Shown: positions 7,119-15,456 of the stretch, piece after piece | Numbering within the stretch: the stretch's first letter is position 1 | How the letters are laid out: each line of letters opens with the position of its first letter | Assembly: GCA_038214535.1 (NCBI GenBank) | Contig: JBBQRS010000073.1 | Coordinates: 1-25,176 of the forward strand | Direction: 5' to 3' | DNA: 25,176 bases | From: JBBQRS01 sp038214535 | GTDB lineage: Bacteria > Chloroflexota > Anaerolineae > CG2-30-64-16 | Translations under genes and position numbers: made by a program | The notes under the pieces: generated by a model | What the model saw: the letters and a program-made list of their open reading frames with translations, nothing else | Told to the model about the DNA's origin: nothing | Databases searched by the model: none

Positions 7119-7994
7119 TTACCTGTAGTTGCGAATCCCGGCTTCGAAGGCGGCCCGGTCGTCATGCTCGATGCCGAAGAGCGCTTCCTCCAGCGCATAT
7201 GTGCCGTGCCAGAACTGCACGCGTCCCCACAGGGGATCCAACCCCGAATACGTGGCCGCCATGCGCCGGACGAAGCGCTCACCGTAGCCCAGCAGCCCCG
7301 CGATGTCGGTGGCCGGGTCGCCGGGGCCGGCCCCCTGCCAGTCGAGCACGCCGCGCAGGGTCTGCGCCGCCGGGTCATAGACGAGGTTGTTCGCACCGAA
7401 GTCGCTGTGACGCAGCGCGGGCGCATAGTCGAAGTTGTGCGCCGTGTCGAGGAAAGTCTCCCAGTGTTCGGCGGCCCACGCTTGCGCGGCGGGGCGCATG
7501 TGGGGGAACAACAGCGCACGGACGCGCTCGTAGGTCGCGATGATCTGATCACGCGTGTCGGCCACCGGCAGGGGATAGTCAATCACCGACGGGGGCAGCG
7601 TGTGCAGCGCATAGAGAAAGCCACCCAACTGCCCCGCCAGCCGATCCAGCGTGGCCTCGTCGTGAATCGCGCCCACCGTCTCGTGGGCCAGTCCCTCGCC
7701 GGGGATCAGCCGGTAGGCGATGAACGCCTCGCCGGGTGGGCCGTCGGGGTTGAAATAGATCGGTTCGGGGGTCGCCAGCGGCAGGCGGCCCTCTATGCCG
7801 CGCAGCACCGCGTGTTCACGCGCCAGCTCTGCGACCCCTTCTGCGTAACGCGGGAAGCGGAAAACGATGGATTCGTCAGCGACCAGCGCATCGGCATATT
7901 CGCCCCGGCTCAAAGACTGCACGAAGGCGTCCGCCAGCTCCGGCGCAACCCCGCGAATCACGTCTGTCCGCGCCGCCAGTGTCTCATCGTCCAT
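7119..7994 (-). CDS. Aminoglycoside phosphotransferase (APH)-family kinase
   Basis: The catalytic loop HSDFGANNLVYD gives the HxDxxxxN pattern, with the catalytic Asp and metal-binding Asn. GVLDWQGAGPGDPATDIAGLL supplies the metal-binding aspartate and the GDPxxD motif of this family. The N-lobe (DALVADESIVFRFPR, and a hinge-like AFIAYRLIPGEGLAHE) is also characteristic. APH-family enzymes phosphorylate hydroxyls of antibiotics or of small metabolites such as choline, homoserine or fructosamine. Chromosomal copies like this one are often not resistance genes, so the substrate is open. I chose the second of two adjacent ATGs (7994) because AAAGGAG is six bases upstream of it; the first is at 7997. 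The length of about 291 residues is normal. Confidence 0.88.
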   Translation of the reverse strand: MDDETLAARTDVIRGVAPELADAFVQSLSRGEYADALVADESIVFRFPRYAEGVAELAREHAVLRGIEGRLPLATPEPIYFNPDGPPGEAFIAYRLIPGEGLAHETVGAIHDEATLDRLAGQLGGFLYALHTLPPSVIDYPLPVADTRDQIIATYERVRALLFPHMRPAAQAWAAEHWETFLDTAHNFDYAPALRHSDFGANNLVYDPAAQTLRGVLDWQGAGPGDPATDIAGLLGYGERFVRRMAATYSGLDPLWGRVQFWHGTYALEEALFGIEHDDRAAFEAGIRNYR

Positions 7995-8012
7995 CATGCG
8001 CTCCTTTCAGAT

Positions 8013-8145
8013 GCAGAGGGGCGAAGGAGCAGAGGGGCGGAGGTGAAAAGGATGCGTACTTCGCGCGATTGGGGCGCGGCGCGGCGCATCTGAGGATGCG
8101 CACTCCGCGTCTCCCGCTCTCCTCTGCTCCTCCGCCCCTCTGCTC
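8013..8145. repeat. Long inverted repeat of GCAGAGGGGCGGAGGA units
   Basis: Left arm 8013-8042 and right arm 8119-8145 pair nearly completely. The roughly 75-nt middle contains GCGGCGCATCTGA...TGCGCACTCCGCGTC (8081-8111), shared with 2897-2938. It fills the whole gap between the APH-like and DinB-like genes. Confidence 0.75.
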
Positions 8146-9211
8146 ACTCCCCCAGCGCGTCCTCGATCCACTCCAGGTGCTCGATGTAGTGCGCCCAGGC
8201 GTTGCCGCTGATGACCTCCGCGATCGGCGGGCCGAGGTCCGTGTCATCGGCGTCGGGCAAAAACTCTGCATAGGGGCGTTGCAGGTCGGCGTCGGTGAGG
8301 GTCGCCAGCGCGGCCTGCATGGCGAGATGCGCCGCCTCGAATTCGGCCAGCGCGGCCTGCGCGGTGCGCATCCGGCCCGCCTCGAAGAGCAGCGCGTTGA
8401 TCTCGTCGGCGTTGTCCACCATTTCGGTCTGCGCGTCGGTCAGCCCCATCGCATTCGAGCGGTCATGGCCGCCCAGGAGGGCCGCCACGCCGCGCTCCCA
8501 TGCGGCCAGGTGCAACAGGTGATCCTTGATGGCCCACCCGTCGGGGCCGCGCGGCGCGCTGAGGGCTGCCTCGTCCAGCCCGGCGAGCAGCGTCATTATC
8601 TCGGTGCGCGCGGCGTCGTTGGCGGCGATGAAGTCGGCCACGACGCTCGGCCCGTATGCGCCGCCCGTGTCTGCGACCTGGGCGGCGTCAGCCTGCGCCA
8701 GTTGCTCCGCGATCCAGCCCGCGTGCTCCTCGTAGTGGCCCCAGGTGTTGCCGTTGATCCAGCCGTAGATCGGGTCGGTCGCGCCGTCGCCGGTGGCGTC
8801 GGGCACGTAATGCGCGAAAGGCAAGAGCAGGTCGGCGTCAGTCAGCCCGGCCAGCGCGTCGAGCACCGTCCGGTGCGCGGCGTCCCAGCGCGCGTAAACT
8901 TGCGCCAGCGAGAGGTCCACGTTGTGTTCGTAGATCGCCTTGTTGATTTGCCACTCTTCCACCTGCGTGGGCGCGCCGGTCAGCCCCATCTCCGTCCAGC
9001 GGTCGTCGCCGGTCAGCATGGCAGCCAGGTAGCGCTCCCACGCGGCGATGTGCGCGATGTGATCCTTGACAGACCAGCCGCCGTCGGGGCCGGGGGCCAC
9101 GAGCGCGGCCAGCTCCTGCGCGCCCAACGTCGCCAGCAGCGCGCGCCGCGCCGCCTCCATGCGCACCACGATTTCCGCTTTCGTGTTCGGATAGCCCTGT
9201 GCATCAACCAT
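8144..9211 (-). CDS. Tandem DinB/ClbS-like four-helix bundle protein
   Basis: Two homologous halves are visible. WSVKDHIAHIAAWER (46-60) recurs as WAIKDHLLHLAAWER (226-240), exactly 180 residues later. NTWGHYEEHAGWI (155-167) recurs as NAWAHYIEHLEWI (337-349). Each half has the conserved Trp, Lys-Asp-His and AAWE of the DinB_2 or ClbS/DfsB (DUF1706) family, including the histidines that bind metal in DinB-type proteins. Members include thiol transferases, a cyclopropane hydrolase that protects against colibactin (ClbS), and proteins of unknown function. AAGGAG precedes the ATG by seven bases. A fused double domain of 355 residues is roughly twice the usual length. It may act as a pseudo-dimer. 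The substrate is not predictable from this sequence. Confidence 0.85.
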   Translation of the reverse strand: MVDAQGYPNTKAEIVVRMEAARRALLATLGAQELAALVAPGPDGGWSVKDHIAHIAAWERYLAAMLTGDDRWTEMGLTGAPTQVEEWQINKAIYEHNVDLSLAQVYARWDAAHRTVLDALAGLTDADLLLPFAHYVPDATGDGATDPIYGWINGNTWGHYEEHAGWIAEQLAQADAAQVADTGGAYGPSVVADFIAANDAARTEIMTLLAGLDEAALSAPRGPDGWAIKDHLLHLAAWERGVAALLGGHDRSNAMGLTDAQTEMVDNADEINALLFEAGRMRTAQAALAEFEAAHLAMQAALATLTDADLQRPYAEFLPDADDTDLGPPIAEVISGNAWAHYIEHLEWIEDALGE

Positions 9212-9228
9212 GATGTTTCTCCTTCACG

Positions 9229-9296
9229 AACCACGGAAAACACGGAAAGGGAAAGAACCTTATCTTGTTTCCGTGTATTCCGCGTATTCCGTGGTT
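9229..9296. repeat. CACGGAA-type hairpin repeat
   Basis: The left arm AACCACGGAAAACACGGAAA and the right arm (TTCCGTGTATTCCGCGTATTCCGTGGTT) are complementary with few mismatches and are built of 8-9 nt units. It lies between the HisN-like gene's stop and the DinB-like gene's start. Confidence 0.8.
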
Positions 9297-9311
9297 GATC
9301 TGCTTGATCTT

Positions 9312-10085
9312 CTACTCGCCGCCTTCCAGCAGCGCGAGCACCTGAGGCAGCAGCGCCGGCGTGGTCGCCAGCCCTTCCTCGCTGTAGATCGTCTCGCGGC
9401 CGTGCCAGTCGCCGAAATAGCCGCCGGCCTCGCGGAAGATGGGCGGGAACGGCGCGCAATCCCACGCGCTCATGATCGGATCCAGCATCACCTCGATGCG
9501 CCCGGTCGCGGCCAGCAGATAGCCGTAAGCGTCGCTCCACCCGGCGCGGTGATAGACGGCTCCCTCCAGTCGCTCCCACGCGGCCTTGCGGTCATACTTC
9601 TCGAAACTGCCCGGATCGGTGCAGGAGATATAGGCGCGTGTCAGGTCGGTCGCCTGCGAGACGCCGGCCCGCCGGCCGTTCCACCAGCAGCCCAGCCCCG
9701 TGGCCGCGGCCAGCATCTCATCGAGCGCGGGGAAGTAGGCCGCGCCCACCTCCACGTTGCCCTCGATCTCCAGCCCGATCAACACCGCGTAGAGCGGGAC
9801 GCCGCGCACGAACGCCTTCGTCCCGTCAATGGGGTCAATGAACCAGCGGTGCGACGCCCGCCCCGCGCCTTCGACGCCGAACTCCTCGCCCACGATGGCG
9901 TGGTCGGGGTAGTTCGCGGCGATGCGCGCGCGGATCAACTCCTCCGCCTGCCGGTCGGCGATGGTGACCGGCGTGTCGTCGGCCTTGAACTCGGGGCGGG
10001 TGTGCGTCTGGAAGTAGCCCAGCGTCAGCCGCCCGGCCAGGTAGGCGGTCTCGGTGATGAAATCGTAGTAGTCTTGCAGGTACAC
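9312..10085 (-). CDS. hisN: IMPase-family phosphatase, probable histidinol-phosphatase
   Basis: This 257-residue protein has the complete metal site of the inositol monophosphatase superfamily: VGEEFG (Glu67/Glu68), WFIDPIDGTKAFVRGVPLYA (Asp84, Asp87) and SAWDCAP (Asp209). The AFVRGVP extension after DGTK and the DAYGYLLAATGRIEVMLDP block are what I associate with HisN-type histidinol-phosphate phosphatases rather than with true inositol phosphatases. HisN removes phosphate from L-histidinol phosphate, the penultimate part of histidine synthesis. No other his gene is in the window. I placed the start at a GTG (10085) with AAGGAG six bases upstream. The open frame continues 53 codons further, but that stretch is entirely the repeat at 10101-10234 and is not believable protein. 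Confidence 0.88.
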   Translation of the reverse strand: MYLQDYYDFITETAYLAGRLTLGYFQTHTRPEFKADDTPVTIADRQAEELIRARIAANYPDHAIVGEEFGVEGAGRASHRWFIDPIDGTKAFVRGVPLYAVLIGLEIEGNVEVGAAYFPALDEMLAAATGLGCWWNGRRAGVSQATDLTRAYISCTDPGSFEKYDRKAAWERLEGAVYHRAGWSDAYGYLLAATGRIEVMLDPIMSAWDCAPFPPIFREAGGYFGDWHGRETIYSEEGLATTPALLPQVLALLEGGE

Positions 10086-10100
10086 GGTTGCTCCTTCGGG

Positions 10101-10234
10101 TCGGGGGTCGGGTATCAGGGAACAGGGATCGGGTATCAGGGAATAGGGATTGGGGAGCAGGGAGCAAAGCAGCCGACTCCCGATTCCCAATACCCGATCC
10201 CCGATTCCCAATACCTGATCCCTGATACCCGATC
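10101..10234. repeat. GGGTATCAGGGATC-type long hairpin
   Basis: A left arm of about 60 nt of units such as CGGGTATCAGGGAACAGGGA pairs imperfectly with a right arm of complementary CCCGATCCCTGATA-type units. It occupies the gap between the HisN-like gene and the serine hydrolase gene. Its lack of stop codons inflates the upstream reading frame. Confidence 0.85.
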
Positions 10235-10240
10235 CCTTGC

Positions 10241-11440
10241 TCAATCCACCAGCGCCTGGTACGCCAGGTTGCGGAAATCGTCCACCACGGAGTAGATTTC
10301 GCCCGGCACGAACTGAAGCATCAGAATACCGATGATCTCCTCGACGGGGTCAATCCAGAAGTTCGTGGTTGCCATGCCGCCCCAGCCATAGATGCCCCTC
10401 GTGCCCAGCGTTTCCCGGCGGCCCGCATCGGACACCACCAGGACGCCCAGCCCGAAGCCCGCGCCGCCTGCCGGGTTATTATCCAGATAGACGCCCGGTG
10501 GCAGGTGGTTGGTGGTCATCCATTCCACCGTCTTGCGGCCCAGCAGGCGCACGCCGTCCAGCTCGCCCCGGTTGAGCAGCATCCGGCAGAAGCGGAAGTA
10601 GTCGCCCGTGGTCGAGACCAGCCCGCCCCCGCCGGAGGGGGCGCTCGGCGGTGTGCGATAGCTCGTCGGCCCATCCGGCTCGAACGCTTCCAGCTTGCCC
10701 TCGGCGTCAGTTCGATAGCAGGCGGCGAGCCGATCCAGCATCTCCGGCTTGACATAAAATGCTGTATCGGTCATGCCCAGCGGCGCGAAGATGCGTTGCG
10801 CCAGGAAATCCTCGAACGGCAGCCCGGAGACCACCTGCACCACGGCGCCCAGCACGTCGGTCGCCACGCTGTAGCGGAAGCGCGCCCCCGGCTGGAACGC
10901 CAGCGGCATGGTCGCGATCACTTCCATCCACTCCGCCATGTCCGCATCCGGCTTCTGCAGCAACGCGCCCCACATCTCGCGCTGATATTTCTGATCCAGC
11001 ACGTCGTCACCGAAGCCATAGCTCAGCCCGGCGGTGTGCGTCATCAGGTCGTGCAGCGTGATCTGCCTGTTCGCGGGGACGGTGCGCGGGCTGCCCTCGG
11101 CGTCGCACGCCAGCACCTTGACCTCAGCGAAGGCCGGGATATAGCGCGCCAGTGGATCGCTCAGTTGCAGCCGCCCTTCTTCCAGTAACATCAGCAAAGC
11201 CACGCTGGTGATCGGCTTGCTCATCGAGTAGATACGGAAGATCGCGTCCTCGGTCATGGGCCGCGCCGCCGCGATGTCGGCCATGCCCACCGAATCGAAC
11301 CAGGCGACCTGGCCGCGGCGCGAGACGAGCCCCTGGATGCCCGCCAACTGGCCCGCGTCCACGTAGCGTTGCATCGCCGGGCGGACGCGCGCGAGCCGGT
11401 CGGCGGAAAAACCGAGCGTTTCAGGACTGACCGTTTGCAT
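10241..11440 (-). CDS. Serine beta-lactamase-like hydrolase (class C / esterase VIII type)
   Basis: IYSMSKPITS contains the SxxK nucleophile motif (Ser72, Lys75). RYSVATDVLG (Tyr190) is the second active-site motif in the form used by family VIII esterases, rather than the YxN of true class C beta-lactamases. Other family landmarks are LHDLMTHTAGLSYGF, PSGGGGLVSTTGDYFRF and the C-terminal GWGGMATTNFW. In place of the usual KTG or HTG box there is GWGG, again as in EstB-like esterases. It is therefore more likely an esterase or peptidase than an antibiotic resistance enzyme. The length of 399 residues is typical. No signal peptide is seen, so it is probably cytoplasmic. AAGGGAG precedes the ATG by about eight bases. 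Confidence 0.9.
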   Translation of the reverse strand: MQTVSPETLGFSADRLARVRPAMQRYVDAGQLAGIQGLVSRRGQVAWFDSVGMADIAAARPMTEDAIFRIYSMSKPITSVALLMLLEEGRLQLSDPLARYIPAFAEVKVLACDAEGSPRTVPANRQITLHDLMTHTAGLSYGFGDDVLDQKYQREMWGALLQKPDADMAEWMEVIATMPLAFQPGARFRYSVATDVLGAVVQVVSGLPFEDFLAQRIFAPLGMTDTAFYVKPEMLDRLAACYRTDAEGKLEAFEPDGPTSYRTPPSAPSGGGGLVSTTGDYFRFCRMLLNRGELDGVRLLGRKTVEWMTTNHLPPGVYLDNNPAGGAGFGLGVLVVSDAGRRETLGTRGIYGWGGMATTNFWIDPVEEIIGILMLQFVPGEIYSVVDDFRNLAYQALVD

Positions 11441-11511
11441 GTGTGTTCTCCCTTGCTGAACGCAGAATGAGCATTACTCTAGCGCGAACGGGCCGCGGTG
11501 TCAACAACGAA

Positions 11512-11662
11512 CGGCCAACACGGATGCTCACACGGATTGGGCTAACACGGATTCTTTCACGGATGTGCGGGGAGCCGCCTCCCTGTAGAGAGAGCATTTT
11601 GACAGCATTGTTCCATAGAGCCCCGATCCGTGTGAGCATCCGTGTCGGCATCCGTGTTAGCC
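11512..11662. repeat. ACACGGAT-type hairpin in the divergent spacer
   Basis: The left arm (11512-11562, units like AACACGGATGCTCACACGGA) and right arm (11625-11662, GATCCGTGTGAGCATCCGTG...) are complementary around about 60 nt. It accounts for half of the 319-nt spacer 11441-11759, which otherwise shows only the promoter-like element at 11701. A lone related arm is at 22203-22229. Confidence 0.8.
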
Positions 11663-11700
11663 AATTCGTAATTCCCCCTTCCTACCGTGCGACCTTCCTG

Positions 11701-11709
11701 TGCTATGAT
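11701..11709 (+). promoter_or_regulatory. Extended -10 element before the ABC transporter genes
   Basis: TGCTATGAT matches the extended -10 form TGnTATAAT with one change. No good -35 is seen. Transcription would begin near 11716, giving a leader of about 45 nt before the ATG at 11760. Confidence 0.4.
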
Positions 11710-11759
11710 GCGTACAGTATATGTAGAGTCGCAACACCTATGAGGACGAGAGAATCTCC

Positions 11760-12905
11760 ATGTTTGGACGCAAACGCAAGAACTCGACCGCCGTGGCCGA
11801 GAACGATAATTATCACCTGATTGACCTCTCCGGGGTCGTCAAGAATTACCAGACCCCCGCGGGGCCGTTCACCGCACTCAAGGACGTTGAGCTGCGCGTG
11901 GACCCGGGCGAGTTCGTCGCGGTGGTGGGCAAGTCGGGCAGCGGCAAATCCACGCTGGTGAACATGATCACCGGCATTGACCGCCCCACCACGGGCCACG
12001 TGGTGATCGGCGGCACGGCCATCGAGAACCTCAGCGAGGGGCAACTGGCCGCCTGGCGCGGGCGCACGGTGGGCGTGATCTTCCAGTTCTTCCAACTGCT
12101 CCCCACGCTGACGGTGATCGAGAACGTGATGCTGCCGATGGACCTCTGCAACATGTACAGCTCGCGCGAGCGCGTGACGCGAGCTTTACACCTGCTCGAA
12201 CAGGTGGACGTGGCCGAACAGGCCTACAAGCTGCCCTCGGCGCTCTCCGGCGGGCAGCAGCAGCGCGTCGCCATCGCTCGCGCCCTGGCGAACGACCCGC
12301 CCATCCTGGTGGCCGACGAGCCGACCGGCAACCTCGACTCGAAGACCGCGGACGCTGTCTACGCGCTATTCGAAAGCCTGGTAGCCGAGGGCAAGACGAT
12401 CCTGATGGTGACGCACGACCGCGACCTGGCGCAACGCGTCACCCGCACGGTGGTGATCGCCGACGGCGAGGTGATCGAGGAGCGGCTGGCGAACCTCTTC
12501 CCGGCGCTCACGTCCGAGCAGTTGGTGCGCGCCACCCGCGAGCTGACGCCGCGTCGTTTCGCCGCCGATGAGGTGATCCTGCACGAAGACCACGACCCCG
12601 CGGCGCTGCACATCATCACGCGCGGCAGCGTGCGCGCCTGGGTGCGCACGCCATCCGGCGAAGAAGTGGTGGCCGCGACGATGGGCCCGGGCCAATATTT
12701 CGGGGAGATCGAGCTGCTGCACGGCGGCGCGAACCGCGCCACCATCCGCGCGGGACAGCAGGGCGTGGAGCTGGCCGTGCTCGATGACGACGCCTTCACC
12801 GCGTTGCTGGCCGAATCGCCGGAGACGCGCGAAGCCGTGGAAGCGATGGTAGACGAGCGGCTGCGCGAGAACACCGCCGCGCGGAGCAACGGCCATGCAC
12901 ATTAG
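11760..12905 (+). CDS. ABC transporter ATPase (MacB/LolD type) fused to a cyclic-nucleotide-binding-like domain
   Basis: Residues 20-245 are a complete ATPase: Walker A GKSGSGKST (57-65), Q-loop FQFFQLLP, signature ALSGGQQQR, Walker B PILVADEPTGNLD and switch His219 (VTHD). The FQFFQLLP and NLDSKTADAVY wording is that of the MacB/LolD family, which drives lipoprotein, peptide or drug export from the inner membrane. Residues about 250-355 form an extra domain with the phosphate-binding-cassette pattern of cNMP-binding proteins: FGEIELL followed by ANRATI (Glu316, Arg326). Because the Glu and Arg that contact cyclic nucleotide are kept, ligand binding is plausible. The fusion suggests direct allosteric control of transport. 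The next gene, the permease, overlaps this one by 11 nt. Confidence 0.92.
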   Translation: MFGRKRKNSTAVAENDNYHLIDLSGVVKNYQTPAGPFTALKDVELRVDPGEFVAVVGKSGSGKSTLVNMITGIDRPTTGHVVIGGTAIENLSEGQLAAWRGRTVGVIFQFFQLLPTLTVIENVMLPMDLCNMYSSRERVTRALHLLEQVDVAEQAYKLPSALSGGQQQRVAIARALANDPPILVADEPTGNLDSKTADAVYALFESLVAEGKTILMVTHDRDLAQRVTRTVVIADGEVIEERLANLFPALTSEQLVRATRELTPRRFAADEVILHEDHDPAALHIITRGSVRAWVRTPSGEEVVAATMGPGQYFGEIELLHGGANRATIRAGQQGVELAVLDDDAFTALLAESPETREAVEAMVDERLRENTAARSNGHAH

Positions 12906-15315
12906 CCCCCGCTGGCATAAGGTCATCCGCGACCTGTGGGATCACAAGGCGCGCACGATCCTCGTGGTGTTGTCCATCGCGGTCGGCGTCTTCGCCATCG
13001 GCATGATCAACGGTTCATCCGAGGTGATGACGCGTGAGATGAACAGCCAGTGGGCGACCACCAACCCGCCCCAGGCCACGCTCTTCACTCAACCGTTCGA
13101 CGCCGATTTCGTGGCGACCGTGCGCAACATGCCCGAAGTGGCCGACGCCGAAGGGCGGCGCACCTACACCGCGCGCTTTGCCATGGCGCGCGATGGCCTC
13201 ACCGTGAACAACGCGAAGCCCGACGCCACCTGGCGCAACCTCAGCGTCATCAGCTTCCCCGATATCCGGGACATCCGCGTGGGCAAGCTGCGCCCGCTGA
13301 CCGGTGTGTTCCCGCCCGGCAAGGACGAGATCGTGCTGGAACGGCTCTCCGGCCCGTGGATGGGCGCGCAGGCCGGAGACACGGTGCTGATCGAGGATGC
13401 GAACGGCAAAATGCGCGAGCTGCGGGTGGTGGGGACGCTGCACGACCTGTCGCAGTCCTCATCTACCTTTGACGGCACGGGCAAGGGCTACGTCACCGAT
13501 GAAACGATGCGCCGCCTCGGCGTGGAAGGCTTCACCGAGCTGGCGATCATCGCCGCGGGCGACGCCGGGCTGACGAAGGAGGGTGTGACCGCGGTGGCCG
13601 ATAAGGTCGGCAAGAAGATCGAGGGCAGCGGGCGCACCGTGGACTTCACCTTTATCCCGAAGCCGGGCGAGCACCCCGCCAGCGAGACCATCACGCCGGT
13701 GATGTTGATCCTGAGCATCCTGGGCGGGCTGGTGCTGATCGTCAGCGGCTTCCTGGTGGTGAACACCATGCAGGCGCAGCTCTCGCAACAGACGCGGCAG
13801 ATCGGCATCCTGAAGGCGATCGGCGGGCGGGCGGGGCAGATCATGGGGATCTACTACGCGATGGTGCTGGCCTATGCGCTGCTGGCGCTGCTGATCGCCG
13901 TGCCGCTGGGGATCGTGGCCGCGCGCGCCATGTCGGGGCTGCTGGCCGGCATGATCAACTTCGACATCCACGGCTTCAGCCTGTCGCCGCGCGTGCTGGG
14001 GCTGCAACTCGGCGTGGGGCTGCTCGTGCCGCTGCTGGCCGCGCTCTGGCCGATCGTCTCCGCCGTGCGGGTGAGCGCGCGCGAGGCGATGAGCGATTAC
14101 GGGCTGAGCGCGCAGAAGGTCAAGCGCAGCCGCACCGACGCCCTGCTCGGGCGCGTGCGCGGGCTGCCGCGGCCGCTGTTGCTCTCGCTGCGCAACACCT
14201 TCCGCCGCAAGGGCCGGCTGCTGCTGACCCTGACGACGCTGGTGCTGGGCGGGGCGATCTTCATCGCGGTCTTCGCGGTGCGCGCGTCGCTGATGCTCAC
14301 GCTCGACGATATGTTCAAGTACATTGATTATGACGTGTTGCTGGCCTTCAACCGGCCTTATCGCATCGAACAGGTCGAGCGGATGGCGCTGGACGTGCCG
14401 GGCGTGCAGGCGGCGGAGTCGTGGCGCTTCGAGTCGGCGCGCCGCATCCGCCCCGACGACACCGAGAGCGAGAGCGTCGTGATCTATGGCCCGCCGCCCA
14501 ACAGCGCGCTGATTCACCCGAACGTGGTCGAGGGGCGCTGGCTGCTGCCCGAAGACGAGAACGCCGTCGTGGTGAACACCCTCTTCCTCAAGGATGAACC
14601 CGACGTGCAGGTGGGCGACACCATCACCCTATCCATTGGCGGCAAGGACCTCGACTGGACGGTGGTGGGCGTCGTCACGCAGACCCCGCCCCAGGCCACG
14701 GGCTTCGTGAACATGCCCTATCTGGCGAAGCAGATGGGCGGCGTGGGCCGCAGCAACATCGTCTTCGCGCTGACGGAGCAACACGACGTGGCCTCGCAGA
14801 TCGCCATGGCGCAAACGCTGGAGAAGCACTTCAAGGACAACGGCATCCAGGTGGCGCAGACCGACGCCAGCGGCAAGACGAAGGCGCAGATCAACTCGCA
14901 GTTCAACCTGGTCGTGGTGTTGCTGCTCATCATGGCGATCCTGCTGGCGGTGGTCGGCGGCATCGGGCTGATGGGCACGATGAGCCTGAACGTGATCGAG
15001 CGGACGCGCGAGATCGGCGTGCTGCGCGCCATCGGCGCGACCGACCGCTCGATCTTCAACATCGTGGTGGTCGAGGGGATCATCATCGGGCTGCTGAGCG
15101 CGCTACTGGGGGCGCTGTTGGCGTTCCCGCTCAGCCTGGCAATGAGCAACGCCATCGGCAACTCGATCCTGCAGGCCAGCCTCAGCTTCACGTTCGCGCC
15201 GCTGGGGGTGGTGCTATGGTTCGCGGTGGTGCTCGCGCTGGCGACCCTCGCCAGCCTGCTCCCCGCCCGCAGCGCCTCCCGCGTCACCGTCCGCGAGGTG
15301 CTGGCGTATGAGTGA
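12895..15315 (+). CDS. ABC transporter permease with two FtsX-like domains
   Basis: The 806-residue protein has an N-terminal transmembrane helix (about 20-42, ARTILVVLSIAVGVFAIGMI). A large MacB_PCD-like extracytoplasmic domain follows (about 45-260). The first FtsX domain (about 265-400) contains the cytoplasmic loop TRQIGILKAIGGRAGQIMG. A second helix near 440-462 and a second extracytoplasmic domain come next. The last FtsX domain (665-800) has ERTREIGVLRAIGATDRSIF. This is the duplicated ABC3-type permease architecture, so one polypeptide may supply both membrane halves. It overlaps the ATPase gene by 11 nt, with GGAG upstream of its ATG, and the two surely form one transporter. The substrate is unknown; MacB-type relatives act mechanically on periplasmic or extracellular cargo. 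Confidence 0.92.
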   Translation: MHISPRWHKVIRDLWDHKARTILVVLSIAVGVFAIGMINGSSEVMTREMNSQWATTNPPQATLFTQPFDADFVATVRNMPEVADAEGRRTYTARFAMARDGLTVNNAKPDATWRNLSVISFPDIRDIRVGKLRPLTGVFPPGKDEIVLERLSGPWMGAQAGDTVLIEDANGKMRELRVVGTLHDLSQSSSTFDGTGKGYVTDETMRRLGVEGFTELAIIAAGDAGLTKEGVTAVADKVGKKIEGSGRTVDFTFIPKPGEHPASETITPVMLILSILGGLVLIVSGFLVVNTMQAQLSQQTRQIGILKAIGGRAGQIMGIYYAMVLAYALLALLIAVPLGIVAARAMSGLLAGMINFDIHGFSLSPRVLGLQLGVGLLVPLLAALWPIVSAVRVSAREAMSDYGLSAQKVKRSRTDALLGRVRGLPRPLLLSLRNTFRRKGRLLLTLTTLVLGGAIFIAVFAVRASLMLTLDDMFKYIDYDVLLAFNRPYRIEQVERMALDVPGVQAAESWRFESARRIRPDDTESESVVIYGPPPNSALIHPNVVEGRWLLPEDENAVVVNTLFLKDEPDVQVGDTITLSIGGKDLDWTVVGVVTQTPPQATGFVNMPYLAKQMGGVGRSNIVFALTEQHDVASQIAMAQTLEKHFKDNGIQVAQTDASGKTKAQINSQFNLVVVLLLIMAILLAVVGGIGLMGTMSLNVIERTREIGVLRAIGATDRSIFNIVVVEGIIIGLLSALLGALLAFPLSLAMSNAIGNSILQASLSFTFAPLGVVLWFAVVLALATLASLLPARSASRVTVREVLAYE

Positions 15316-15327
15316 GGAATTATCCAT

Positions 15328-15394
15328 CACGCGGAGACGCGGAGAACGCGGAGAATATCTTTCTTCTCTTCCGCGCTCTCCGCGTCTCCGCGTG
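15328..15394. repeat. ACGCGGAG-type hairpin repeat, copy 3
   Basis: Left arm 15328-15352 and right arm 15370-15394 pair with a single mismatch in 25 bp around a TTCTTCTC-rich loop. It starts 12 nt after the permease stop, between convergent genes. Confidence 0.88.
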
Positions 15395-15406
15395 CGCGCA
15401 ATCTGG

Positions 15407-15439
15407 CCCCTCTCCCCCTGGGAGAGGCCGGGTGAGGGG
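15407..15439. repeat. CCCCTCTCCC / GGGAGAGG...GGTGAGGGG repeat
   Basis: This is a short GC-rich inverted repeat of a family seen also at 2824, 21447 and, in trimmed form, 22161. It follows the copy-3 hairpin in the same convergent spacer, as the 21447 copy follows copy 4. Confidence 0.75.
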
Positions 15440-15456
15440 TCTGGGTGCGCGGAAAT

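Noticed and set aside
7979..9298. Plus-strand 439-codon frame opposite the DinB-like gene
   Set aside because: It starts and ends in repeats and reads a His/Arg/Gly-rich sequence without domains. The minus strand shows two clear DinB-like repeats.
10101..10234. Possible CRISPR-like array because of regular short units
   Set aside because: Units are adjacent with no unique spacers, and the second half is the inverted complement of the first. No cas gene is in the window.
10086..10244. 53-residue N-terminal extension of the HisN-like protein
   Set aside because: It is translated entirely from the GGGTATCAGGGATC-type hairpin. A GTG with AAGGAG at 10085 is a better start.
10241..11440. Calling the serine hydrolase a beta-lactamase resistance gene
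   Set aside because: SxxK is present, but the second and third motifs are YSV and GWGG, which fit esterase VIII-like enzymes better.
13459..14517. Minus-strand 352-codon frame opposite the permease gene
   Set aside because: It is rich in His, Gln and Arg, as expected from the complement of the permease codons. The permease frame has clear transmembrane segments and FtsX motifs.
15316..15456. Insertion sequence at the edge of the RM locus
   Set aside because: Only hairpin repeats are found. No transposase frame and no terminal repeat of the IS type is visible anywhere in the window.
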